A stretch of 15,237 nucleotides of DNA, taken from NCBI GenBank assembly GCA_018814465.1, contig JAHIZR010000254.1, positions 1 through 15,237 on the forward strand. Reading direction: 5' to 3'. The translations under genes and the position numbers were made by a program. Shown piece by piece: positions 6,860-14,625 of this stretch; within the stretch, counting starts at the first letter, position 1; every line of letters starts with the position of its first letter. Origin of the DNA: a bacterium (lineage in GTDB: Bacteria > Electryoneota > RPQS01). A model generated the notes under the pieces. That model saw only the letters and a list, made by a program, of their open reading frames with translations, was not told the origin of the DNA and made no database searches.

Positions 6860-9800
6860 ATGCCTAAGCGATTCTTTCTTTTCGGAATAGACTCGGAAAC
6901 GAGCAACATCCCGGTTATCGCGAATCCGGGTCTCTGGAAGAGTGATACACAGGGGCAGGATTTCATCTCCACCTATGCCAGTGAAATAGTCATTGAACGG
7001 CAGCAAAGCGATCCGCTGCTGCTGACCTCGCAGCCTTCGGTCTTCGCCCGCCCCCTGCAGTTCGCGAGCGCGTTCGCGAACAAAGATCACCCGCTTCATC
7101 AATCTGTCGTTTCGGAGTGGCGCGGTCTGCTGGGCATCTTCGCGCTGCAGGGAAGAACCAATGTGCAGGTGACGGCAACGCTCTTTGTGGTGCCACCGCT
7201 CCGGGCGAAAGCGTCGAAAGTGACGGATACGCAGCTCCCCGCGGAACATGAGGAAAACATCCTGTCCATTCTCCGCGAGCAGTTGCCCTTCCCGGCTGAG
7301 GAGTGGCGGCAGTTCTGGCTCCTGCGGTGCAAAGATGAACTGGTCGGCGCGACTTCTCCGATGACGATAGTGTACACTCCGACTTATCCCTGCCATCCGA
7401 AACGAATCCCGTGGCGCAATGAAAACGGGCGGTTGTATGATCCGATCGATTACTACAAGCCTCCGCAGGGAAAACGTTCGCCGGATCTGTCGGTTCTCCA
7501 CCATTGGATCGACAGACTCCTGCGGGCTGAGAACCGGAATTGGCTGGCCGGCATCGACGAGCAATGGGAAGCCTTGATTCTGGAGCGTCTGAAAGAATGG
7601 CGGGAGGACCTTGAGGCTTTCATCGATCCCTCGCTCACGATTGATCTCGGCTCGCCGGTCCCCTTGATCTCGAAAACCCCCTATGCTTCATTCGTTTTCC
7701 GAAGTTCGGAAGTAATCCTGAAGCGCGACGGCGAGGAAGTCTCCGTACCCAGCGATCTCTTTCGCAGGGATCGTTCCGGACAAGCCTTTATTATGCTGAC
7801 TCACAGTCAGAAACTGCCTCCCAAACTCCGTGTCTACGGACCCGTGCTGTCCGACCAGATCAATCCGAATCTGCTGTCAGGACCGCGCGGTGACGCCGGC
7901 TGGGAGACGCCTGAAGGAAGAAAAATTCCTTTGCCTTATGTGATCGCCGATGAGCACTTCCTCCCCCGCCAACTGCTCAGACTGCGCGCGTCGAATACGG
8001 CCATGCTTCGCGGCGTATCGGACTATGCGCTCCCGCTGACGCCGGCGATTCTGGACTTCTATTCGTATGATGAGCTCGCTGAACATCCCGAATGGATATC
8101 CCTCCATGAAGATGAGCGGAACGTGTATGTGCGTCTTGACCTTCCGCTGTCGGGACACCGGCTGACGATTGAAAAATCCTATTCCATTGACCGCAGTGTG
8201 ATCGAGGTCACGAAGACGCCGCTGCTTGGGATGTGGCCGGATTTCAATGATCCGGATTGGTACGCCAACTATGCGGTGCTTGTTGATGAAGAGGAGGCCG
8301 GCACCGTATTCGCCCCGATCCTGTATACAGGAAGAGTGCTGAACAGCAACTCCGCCAAATCACGCGAAGAAAAGCTACGGATCTGGCAGTCTCAGGAGCA
8401 AATCATCGGCTTTGCGGTTTTCGGTGCGGATCAGGAGCGGGAGGAATACACGAATGCGGGTATTATCCTCCGAGCCTCCTTGGGCGAGCAGGTTAAAACC
8501 CTCCATGATAATAAATGGACGGTCGGGCTGGATTTCGGAACATCGAATACGATTGTAAAATACCTCAATGGCGGCAAACCCCAGGAACTCCCGCTCGAAA
8601 ACCGGATTGCCAAACTAACCCTTGCCGCCGAAGATTACGCGAAACATCTGTTCCGCGAATTCTACCCGTATGAAGGCACCATCTATCCGCCCTTCGCGAC
8701 CTTGCTGACCAAAGTCAGAACCAGTGACTTCAGCTCCGTGCAGCAAGCCGCGTTAAGCTCCGCTGACGATCGCTCGCGCAGTGCCCGCTACTGGGATCAG
8801 CCCGAAGACATTGCCGATGTCGCCAAGGAGAACCGGCTGATCGACAACTTGAAATGGGGCGGCGGCGGCGCTAAAAGAGACGATGAAATCCGCAGTTATC
8901 TGCGCAGTATTGTCGAATACATTATTGCGGAAGCGCGCGCGAATGGAGTCTCGGATCTCGAATTTCGCTGGGCGTACCCCTTATCGCTTCCCGAAAATTC
9001 GAAAACGGCCATCAGCTCCTTCTGGCAGTCGGTCAGCCAGAATCTTGTGAATCCGAATGCGTTGAGAATTTCCGTGGCGAAAAGCATGTCGGAGTCCGAA
9101 GCTACCGCGTGTTGTCTGAGCCGTAAAGCGGCGGCAGCTTTGAAAATGAAGGCGTCGGATGTCCTGTCGGTCTCGATAGATATCGGCGGCGGTTCCTCGG
9201 ACGCGGGCTTCTGGCTGCAGGAAGAACTGCTGGACACGGTTTCCTTCAAGCTGGCGGGCAACGATATCCCAAGACCCGTCCTCGATGAATCTCATCTTGC
9301 CTTTATCGACTCCGTGCGGGATTCCTTCTTCGATGAGTTTATCGACAAAGCCGCGCCGCAGCTCGTCCGTGACGAAGTACAAAAACAGGATCTGAAAAAC
9401 GCGGTCGAAGGTCATTGGGATATCGCGTGGAATCTCATGATGCGCAGAATCGCTACGATCAAAGGTGTGGACACGCGAATCGAACCGAACCTGCATCCTG
9501 TCGTGCGCGCGCTCGGACAAGTGATCGGAAGAGAAGAACACCCGTGGGTGATGATTCGCGACCGGGCGTTTCTGCTGTTTTCGGGTTTGACGTATTATCT
9601 CGGATTGCATGTCGCTCATATCATGAAAGACAAACTGCCCGGCGAAGTCAATCTCTACTGGGCGGGACTGGGATCATCTTACTTGAGTTGGATTGCTCCT
9701 CCGGCTCAATTGGCTGCCGCTCTCCGCCAGGCTTTCATCTGGGGCTTGAAAAAAGTCAGCCGCTCGGCCGCCAACAAAGACGTGATAGTAAACTGTCTCG

Positions 9801-10255
9801 GTCAGGTCTTCAACCGTCCGGGCGCCAATCCGATTCCCGTTAAAGATGAAGTGGTTATTGGATTGCTCTCTGCGAACGACAAGTCTCGCATCAAGGTTGA
9901 CAGATCGATCATCAAAAAAGTGCTTGTCGGAGAGATTGGCTGGACGGACGAGAATGGTGAAGTGGACTGGACGAGGGAAAGCGATGCGAAAGAGATCGCC
10001 GAACTGGCTCCTCCCACGGACATGAACGGTACGTTTATCGATGGATTTCTGCATTCTTACCTTCCGCACTGCACCGAAGGCTTGAACCTCAATGAGAAGC
10101 TGCTTTACAATATCGTCGTCAACGGACCGGATGTGCAGAACGCAATCAGAGAATCCTTCGACGAATATGGAGGCATTTTACAGCCGGTTTTCGCCAGCGA
10201 ATTACTCGTTGCCATGGATAAGCTGGCGCTCATGTCGCTGGATGAAATACACTGA
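6860..10255 (+). CDS. Large protein with actin/Hsp70-type ATPase domain behind an unrecognised N-terminal half
   Basis: The 1131-residue product has no signal peptide or membrane segment. Residues about 553-1000 form an actin-fold ATPase of the Hsp70 branch: VGLDFGTSNTIV (555-566) is the phosphate-1 motif, SIDIGGGSSDAGFW (772-785) is phosphate-2, and WAGLGSSYLSW (934-944) sits where the adenosine motif should be but is divergent. No Hsp70 substrate-binding domain is visible; the last ~130 residues are unrecognised. Residues 1-550 match no family I know and appear mixed beta and loop with many Trp and Pro. It starts 11 bases after the tubulin-like gene with an AGGA about seven bases upstream of ATG. 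The ATPase probably acts as a nucleotide-switched scaffold or polymer instead of a general chaperone, because it lacks the peptide-binding half and lies in an operon with membrane and tubulin-like partners. That role is inferred. Confidence 0.85.
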   Translation: MPKRFFLFGIDSETSNIPVIANPGLWKSDTQGQDFISTYASEIVIERQQSDPLLLTSQPSVFARPLQFASAFANKDHPLHQSVVSEWRGLLGIFALQGRTNVQVTATLFVVPPLRAKASKVTDTQLPAEHEENILSILREQLPFPAEEWRQFWLLRCKDELVGATSPMTIVYTPTYPCHPKRIPWRNENGRLYDPIDYYKPPQGKRSPDLSVLHHWIDRLLRAENRNWLAGIDEQWEALILERLKEWREDLEAFIDPSLTIDLGSPVPLISKTPYASFVFRSSEVILKRDGEEVSVPSDLFRRDRSGQAFIMLTHSQKLPPKLRVYGPVLSDQINPNLLSGPRGDAGWETPEGRKIPLPYVIADEHFLPRQLLRLRASNTAMLRGVSDYALPLTPAILDFYSYDELAEHPEWISLHEDERNVYVRLDLPLSGHRLTIEKSYSIDRSVIEVTKTPLLGMWPDFNDPDWYANYAVLVDEEEAGTVFAPILYTGRVLNSNSAKSREEKLRIWQSQEQIIGFAVFGADQEREEYTNAGIILRASLGEQVKTLHDNKWTVGLDFGTSNTIVKYLNGGKPQELPLENRIAKLTLAAEDYAKHLFREFYPYEGTIYPPFATLLTKVRTSDFSSVQQAALSSADDRSRSARYWDQPEDIADVAKENRLIDNLKWGGGGAKRDDEIRSYLRSIVEYIIAEARANGVSDLEFRWAYPLSLPENSKTAISSFWQSVSQNLVNPNALRISVAKSMSESEATACCLSRKAAAALKMKASDVLSVSIDIGGGSSDAGFWLQEELLDTVSFKLAGNDIPRPVLDESHLAFIDSVRDSFFDEFIDKAAPQLVRDEVQKQDLKNAVEGHWDIAWNLMMRRIATIKGVDTRIEPNLHPVVRALGQVIGREEHPWVMIRDRAFLLFSGLTYYLGLHVAHIMKDKLPGEVNLYWAGLGSSYLSWIAPPAQLAAALRQAFIWGLKKVSRSAANKDVIVNCLGQVFNRPGANPIPVKDEVVIGLLSANDKSRIKVDRSIIKKVLVGEIGWTDENGEVDWTRESDAKEIAELAPPTDMNGTFIDGFLHSYLPHCTEGLNLNEKLLYNIVVNGPDVQNAIRESFDEYGGILQPVFASELLVAMDKLALMSLDEIH

Positions 10256-10274
10256 TTATCGGTAGGCTTCGTCT

Positions 10275-12986
10275 GTGAAACTGCCCGCATCCATTTCGCA
10301 TGGTTTCATTTCATTCGTCGGAACGGTTTGCCTGTTGCTGTCGATGGACGGTTCTGGGGCGAGCGGTTCCGAACTGAACATGAGCGGCGAACATCCCCGG
10401 GGTAAACTGAAACTCACCGCGCCCTTGCCTGCGGAACTTGGTGAGCAAGGGCAAGCGGCACTGGAACTGAGCGCGGTGGAAGCATCACCGGAATTCGTGT
10501 GTATTCTGAAGCAGCTTGCTGAACCGGTTGAGTATTCCGTGACTGATGGAATAGTAACGGCGGAGTGGGAATATATGCGGCATCCTGATCGCACTCTCAA
10601 ACTGAAGCCGGACTGGAAAGTGACGCTGACAGACTTGCAGGGGAATGAAAACACCTTATCCGGTAAAAAGAGTATTCGCGGCTGGGATTTCGGTCCGCAT
10701 CCCGATTCCCCGCTGCTGCTCAGATCGCGTCCCCCCTCGGAGGCTGCTTCGCTCTATCGGTTTGAATTCGGGATCGGCGACAGCACCATTGACTCGAAAG
10801 CGTTTTCTGAAACCGCCGCAACTGAGTGGTCGCTCGAACCCGCGGACTTGCAGGCGTACATTCGCGATGAGACGGGCAAAGCTTTCGACTTCTCGAGGAA
10901 CAGCCTGCGCGCGTTATTGTTGATGCAAGCGCCCGAAACAACAAGACGGATTCAGTCTCTTTCGCTGGCCGTCAATGATATCTGCGGGATCGTCCATCGC
11001 TTCAATTTTTCATCGGAAACATCCATTGTGCTGCCCGGTTATGCTCCTCCTCCTGAACCGAACGCCGAACCGCCAGGCTCGAAGCCGCAAACTCAAACAC
11101 CCCAACCGAAAAAGAAAAAACTGAGTGATAGAATCGTAGAGTCTCCCTATACACTGCCGCTACTCGGCGGATTGTTGGCGGCTTTCGTTGTTTTTTGGCT
11201 CTCTCGGATTCATTTCTTTTCAAGAATTCTCCGCCAGCTTGCCGCCTGGAGATATCGCAAAAGCCGCCGTGAAGAAAGTCCCCAAGTAATCGGCTCCGAT
11301 ATCAATGGCCGCCTCCAAAACATTGAACGTCTCCTCTCTGAAAAATCCCGTGAGTATCAACCGCAACAGCACTCAGCCGAGCAGTTAGCGAGTCATCAAC
11401 GACTGCTTCAGAAGCTTCAAACCGATCTTACCCGAAGCTTCAGAGCGGACCTTGCCGATCTGGAAGCTTCTATCGAGCTTAAAGTGGTACGGAATTTGTC
11501 ATATCTTGTGATAAGTATCCTTAACCTCGAGGAAGATGTGGAGTCGGGTCTTCAAAGCGACAGCCTAACTCTCGTAAATTCAGCAGCAAAGGCTATTGCC
11601 GAATCGCGCCAGAAACGCCTCAATAGAAGGCAATTTCTGCTTGAGATGAGGAACAAATATGGCGCGGAAAAGGTCCTGCTCGCTTCCGTTACGGCAGGTT
11701 CCTATTTTGAACGCCAGCGGATCACTTCGGTTGTCGATGAACTCGAGTTCGAGCGAAACGATAGTGAGGGCAACTGGCTTATCATCCGGCGGACATCGCA
11801 GGACTACCTGTTGCTTCCCATCGACTTCAGTCTGTTCGCGGATAAAGACTCCAAAAGAGCCGTGGGGATGATGTTCAACGGCGTGGTCGATATCAGCGAG
11901 AGTTCCCGCTATGTTCAGGTCTATAAAGCCGCCGGAATGACTTTGATCGACGCTCCAAGTGGTGATCGCATTCGCTGCAAATGCTCGGACAAGGGACGGG
12001 TAGGCAGTGAGTTGACGTCGAAGGATACCAGCTCCCCGCGTGTCCGCTCCTCTGCTTCCGAATTGAAAAAAGCCATCCAGGGATCAAGTCCGGAGGAAAT
12101 CAAGGAAAAGCTGTCTCAACTATTCAGAGAGTTGGATACGAAACTGCCGTCCATGGTTCGCCGCGTAACGAGGGAAATGGATGAGATCGTAAAGGTCTCC
12201 GACCTTGCCAAAGAAGTGGAAAGCAGAGTCAAGTCCGAATTCGAGTCATGGATGCCGTCAATCGAGGATCGCATCAGCAGCATCCAGCAGGAAGTGCAGG
12301 ACAACCACGTCACTCTGATGGAAGAACTCAAACGCCAGTCTGAACTGCTCGACCGCTGGCGCAGCGAGGAAGCGGAACAGCAGACTGAATCCAATCTGCA
12401 AAGTCCGCCTGTCACTGTGCGCGAAGCTGAAGCTGAACTCGAAACTCCGGCGGGAATTCCGGAACCGCCCGCACCGGTTCTGGACGACATCACGGCGCGT
12501 GAAAACAAAGCGGAATTCGAGCGCGGGCTTCCGGAGCACTGGCGGTCTCAGGCTCTCAGCGATCTGAATGATTGGATCTCAAGACATTCCGCAGAACTTC
12601 CGCTCGCGGATCATGACAGACATCTTGTGCTGATACAGGCGCTGCATGACTGGCTGACGAAGCATTTGCCGGTCGGCTACACGGCTTCGGTTGAATACTT
12701 GCACGAACACAATCCTCTTGCCCTTTCCCCGGTCGATATCCTGCGCGGCAAAGCAATGGAGCGCGGTCAGTCGGGCGAGTTGAGCAGCAACGCGCTGCTG
12801 AATCTGGTCGTGACAATCAACAAGGAAAACAGCTCCTATATCGGCATCATGCTCCCGCCCGCGGAGTATACTGATACGCTTCGCTTCGTAAAGCTCACTC
12901 GGTTGCGCGGCCGAATGAAAAGTGTCGGCCGGATTGTCTTGAATGAGAGCGAATGCTTCATCGTTGTGAAGTATCCGCTTTCCTGA
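10275..12986 (+). CDS. Membrane-spanning coiled-coil protein, last gene of the operon
   Basis: The 903-residue product starts at GTG with a signal-like N-terminus (hydrophobic FISFVGTVCLLLSM, about 12-25, then ASGS). A beta-rich region (about 36-255) probably lies in the periplasm. A Pro-rich linker (about 256-280) and a Lys cluster lead to one strong membrane helix at about 293-316 (LLGGLLAAFVVFWLSRI). The Arg-rich stretch after it fits a cytoplasmic C-terminus. That part carries predicted coiled coils at about 345-420 and 595-705, rich in Leu, Glu, Gln and Arg. Between them a beta module (about 500-580, with YLLLPIDF) resembles a recurring bacterial module I cannot name. The C-terminal 750-903 is unrecognised. 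GGTAGG eight bases upstream is a weak ribosome-binding site, and the gene follows its neighbour after 19 bases. The topology suits a bridge between the envelope lipoprotein and the cytoplasmic tubulin- and actin-like proteins. Confidence 0.85.
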   Translation: MKLPASISHGFISFVGTVCLLLSMDGSGASGSELNMSGEHPRGKLKLTAPLPAELGEQGQAALELSAVEASPEFVCILKQLAEPVEYSVTDGIVTAEWEYMRHPDRTLKLKPDWKVTLTDLQGNENTLSGKKSIRGWDFGPHPDSPLLLRSRPPSEAASLYRFEFGIGDSTIDSKAFSETAATEWSLEPADLQAYIRDETGKAFDFSRNSLRALLLMQAPETTRRIQSLSLAVNDICGIVHRFNFSSETSIVLPGYAPPPEPNAEPPGSKPQTQTPQPKKKKLSDRIVESPYTLPLLGGLLAAFVVFWLSRIHFFSRILRQLAAWRYRKSRREESPQVIGSDINGRLQNIERLLSEKSREYQPQQHSAEQLASHQRLLQKLQTDLTRSFRADLADLEASIELKVVRNLSYLVISILNLEEDVESGLQSDSLTLVNSAAKAIAESRQKRLNRRQFLLEMRNKYGAEKVLLASVTAGSYFERQRITSVVDELEFERNDSEGNWLIIRRTSQDYLLLPIDFSLFADKDSKRAVGMMFNGVVDISESSRYVQVYKAAGMTLIDAPSGDRIRCKCSDKGRVGSELTSKDTSSPRVRSSASELKKAIQGSSPEEIKEKLSQLFRELDTKLPSMVRRVTREMDEIVKVSDLAKEVESRVKSEFESWMPSIEDRISSIQQEVQDNHVTLMEELKRQSELLDRWRSEEAEQQTESNLQSPPVTVREAEAELETPAGIPEPPAPVLDDITARENKAEFERGLPEHWRSQALSDLNDWISRHSAELPLADHDRHLVLIQALHDWLTKHLPVGYTASVEYLHEHNPLALSPVDILRGKAMERGQSGELSSNALLNLVVTINKENSSYIGIMLPPAEYTDTLRFVKLTRLRGRMKSVGRIVLNESECFIVVKYPLS

Positions 12987-13011
12987 TCCCACTCCTTCGT
13001 TCCCGCTGCTA

Positions 13012-13044
13012 CTCTGTCATTCCGGAAAATCAACAAGTCTTCGC
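13012..13044. repeat. Half copy of the 55-bp palindromic repeat
   Basis: The left arm of the 55-bp repeat (TGTCATTCCGGAAAATCAAC, followed by the loop) appears here without its right arm, and a full copy starts nine bases later. It lies 25 bases after the operon's last stop codon. Confidence 0.85.
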
Positions 13045-13052
13045 TTCCAACT

Positions 13053-13107
13053 ACTGTCATTCCGGAAAATCAACAAGTCTTCGCAGTTGATTTATCCGGA
13101 ATCCCGA
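13053..13107. repeat. 55-bp palindromic repeat, full copy 1
   Basis: ATTCCGGAAAATCAAC pairs with GTTGATTTATCCGGAAT around an 11-base loop, with one bulged base. It is identical over all 55 bases to the copy at 14441-14495. It resembles in style the widespread REP-like elements that open with GTCATTCC and close with GGAATCC. As RNA the hairpin could stabilise the operon's 3' end or help end transcription, though no U-run follows. Confidence 0.9.
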
Positions 13108-13129
13108 ACTGCCCGCAGCCTATTATCCC

Positions 13130-13272
13130 ACTAGGCAGCATGCTCCCGCGTGTTGCAGAAGATCAGTCTCGCCGAGCAGGGTTTAAGCGCTGAACATCTT
13201 TTCCTCTGCGACAGAGTATGAGCGCGCAACCCTGCCGGAATCTTCACGCGAGCCTACCTAATGTCATTCAGC
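13130..13272. repeat. Composite repeat unit A (143 bp)
   Basis: The unit begins ACTAGGCAGCA and carries a hairpin (arms 13135-13143 and 13148-13156, loop TCCC). Then comes CTCGCCGAG, and a longer-range inverted repeat GCAGGGTT (13176-13183) with AACCCTGC (13228-13235). It ends with a block (13234-13276) shared with one mismatch with 14335-14377. The next unit follows in direct tandem. Confidence 0.8.
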
Positions 13273-13390
13273 ACTAAGCAGCACGCTCCTGCGTGTTGCG
13301 GAAAATCAGGCTCGCCGAGCCGGGTTAAGCAGCGAGAGTGTTTCCATAGTGCGTGTGTCCCGAAGCTCGCGCAACCCTGCCGGAATCTTC
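13273..13390. repeat. Composite repeat unit B, tandem to unit A
   Basis: It repeats unit A from its first base: ACTAAGCAGCACGC, loop TCCT (13287-13290), GCGTGTTGC (13291-13299), then GGCTCGCCGAGCC, GGGTT (13322-13326) with AACCC (13373-13377), and GCCGGAATCTTC. The interior between the long-range arms differs from unit A, while arms and ends are kept. Confidence 0.8.
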
Positions 13391-13520
13391 TTTCTCCTGC
13401 TTTGCCTTCGACTAAATCATAACCGAGCCCGTTCAGCGACTTGAGCCAGCAGATTATTTTTAAAGCTCTAATCTTCTCCGCTGCCGATTCAGTTCTCCTA
13501 TCCAGAATAAACTATCCTGT
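13391..13520. other. Non-coding spacer before the 224-aa gene
   Basis: No repeat copy or gene is visible here. A weak TTGAGC with a TCTAAT twenty bases later (around 13440-13472) is the only promoter-like pair, and its spacing is too long to trust. Confidence 0.4.
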
Positions 13521-14195
13521 ATGTCGCCGATGTCCCGCTTCCGCCGCATGATAGCCTATCTCAATCCTCGCGAAATGAACAAAGTTGGCGAGGAATGGAA
13601 GGGACTCCTGACTGTTCTCAGTTCCCTGCTCACCTTCTTTACGCTCTTGGTTGCGCTCTTCGGTTGGGTGAAAGCGGAACGATCATTGTCTGCGACGGAA
13701 ACATCTCTTGTCAGGGAGCAATTCGAGAATAAAGCTGTCGTTGGCAGAAATGTCATGCTGGTGGAGGCGTACAACAAAGATAATCTCGATGCGATGCGGA
13801 CGAACTTCCACAAATACGCGGGTGTTCCCGCGGCTTTCGATTTTGGCGACAGCATAGCGGTCGGCAAACGCAGCACCATGACGGTGTCCGGAACGGTGAA
13901 ATACCCCCTGGACTGTCCCTCCTATTGGCTGATGTTCGCTCAGGACAATCGTGTCTGGCCGAAGGTTCGCCTGAAAAACGATGGATTCGAAGGAAAACGA
14001 ATACAACGATCTGTTGCTGTCCCCGATGGTTTCACCCGCGGTCGGCTGTTGCTTGTCTGTGTGCCTGATTCCTTGGATGGAATGTTCGAAAACTGGCTTG
14101 CGCAAGGATATGATACTCCTTTGCTCAAACCTGCGGAAACCGATCTACAGATAGCGTTGACAGGGCAAGTACTCTGTCACGCATCAAATGGATAG
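13521..14195 (+). CDS. Membrane-anchored hypothetical protein with a small beta domain
   Basis: The 224-residue product has one strong hydrophobic segment at about 28-50 (LLTVLSSLLTFFTLLVALFG), preceded by Arg and Lys, then a short helical linker and a C-terminal beta-rich domain (about 115-215). That domain contains SYWLMFA (134-140), VWPKV (145-149) and a strand-helix pair at 176-196 (LLLVCVPDSLDGMFENWLAQ). It resembles, by eye, small W-containing beta domains seen in many bacterial accessory proteins. The same features recur in the 193-residue protein downstream (residues 145-165 against 176-196: 10 of 21 identical). No ribosome-binding site precedes the ATG at 13521; a second ATG three codons in (13530) is an alternative start. 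The gene stands alone, bracketed on both sides by dispersed repeats. Function unknown. Confidence 0.7.
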   Translation: MSPMSRFRRMIAYLNPREMNKVGEEWKGLLTVLSSLLTFFTLLVALFGWVKAERSLSATETSLVREQFENKAVVGRNVMLVEAYNKDNLDAMRTNFHKYAGVPAAFDFGDSIAVGKRSTMTVSGTVKYPLDCPSYWLMFAQDNRVWPKVRLKNDGFEGKRIQRSVAVPDGFTRGRLLLVCVPDSLDGMFENWLAQGYDTPLLKPAETDLQIALTGQVLCHASNG

Positions 14196-14203
14196 AACAA
14201 GCC

Positions 14204-14222
14204 TTGTCGTTCTGGAAAATCA
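14204..14222. repeat. Degenerate left arm of the palindromic repeat
   Basis: TTGTCGTTCTGGAAAATCA differs at a few positions from the left arm of the 55-bp repeat, and the right arm is not recognisable. It starts nine bases after the 224-aa gene and appears to be a decayed copy. Confidence 0.45.
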
Positions 14223-14270
14223 CGTTCTTGATTACCAGTGCCATTTCAATAAAGGTCGGATTGGCAGTAT

Positions 14271-14377
14271 CTCGCCGAGCCGGGCTAAGCACAGATTACT
14301 TTTCGCTAACGAGTATTTCAAGGTGCGCATCCCGGCCGGAATCTTCACGTGAGCCTACCTAATGTCATTCAGCACTA
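14271..14377. repeat. Composite repeat unit C (no upstream hairpin)
   Basis: It contains CTCGCCGAGCCGGGCTAAGC and closes with GCCGGAATCTTCACGTGAGC and the following bases up to CAGCACTA. The segment 14335-14377 matches 13234-13276 of unit A with one change. GCCGGG near 14279-14284 can pair with CCCGGC at 14331-14336. A further fragment, CTCGCCGAGCC, lies at 14400-14410. Confidence 0.7.
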
Positions 14378-14440
14378 GTGCCATTACCAGAAAGGTATTC
14401 TCGCCGAGCCGTGCATCCCCGCGCGGCCGAAACAAGAAAC

Positions 14441-14495
14441 ACTGTCATTCCGGAAAATCAACAAGTCTTCGCAGTTGATTTATCCGGAATCCCGA
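14441..14495. repeat. 55-bp palindromic repeat, full copy 2
   Basis: It is identical at all 55 positions to the copy at 13053-13107 and in the same orientation, 1388 bases further on. Perfect identity in non-coding DNA points to recent spread, recombination or strong constraint. Confidence 0.9.
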
Positions 14496-14534
14496 TAAAA
14501 GCCCATACTCACATTTCAACGGAGCGGCAATCGA

Positions 14535-14563
14535 CACTAGGCAGCACGCTCCCGCGTGTTGCG
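14535..14563. repeat. Third copy of the GCAGCACGC/GCGTGTTGC hairpin
   Basis: CACTAGGCAGCACGC, loop TCCC, GCGTGTTGC repeats the start of units A and B. It lies 39 bases after the full palindrome copy 2, just as unit A lies 21 bases after copy 1, so the pair palindrome-then-hairpin is present on both sides of the 224-aa gene. Confidence 0.85.
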
Positions 14564-14625
14564 AACATGTATTCGCCAGTTGAGTTTTTAGATATGTTCT
14601 GTTATCCGCACATTAAGGAGGAATT

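Noticed and set aside
6845..7564. Long antisense frame of 239 codons opposite the actin/Hsp70-like gene
   Set aside because: It mirrors a strongly supported sense gene and has Arg-rich, low-complexity composition typical of shadow frames. The same applies to the antisense frames at 8981-9619 and 3770-4345.
13273..14377. GTTAAGC within the composite repeats as an integron attC core
   Set aside because: The paired RYYYAAC core in the required inverted arrangement is missing, and no integrase gene is in the window.
13053..14563. Repeat-rich region as a CRISPR array
   Set aside because: Repeats are of several types, irregularly spaced and palindromic with different lengths; no cas gene is present.
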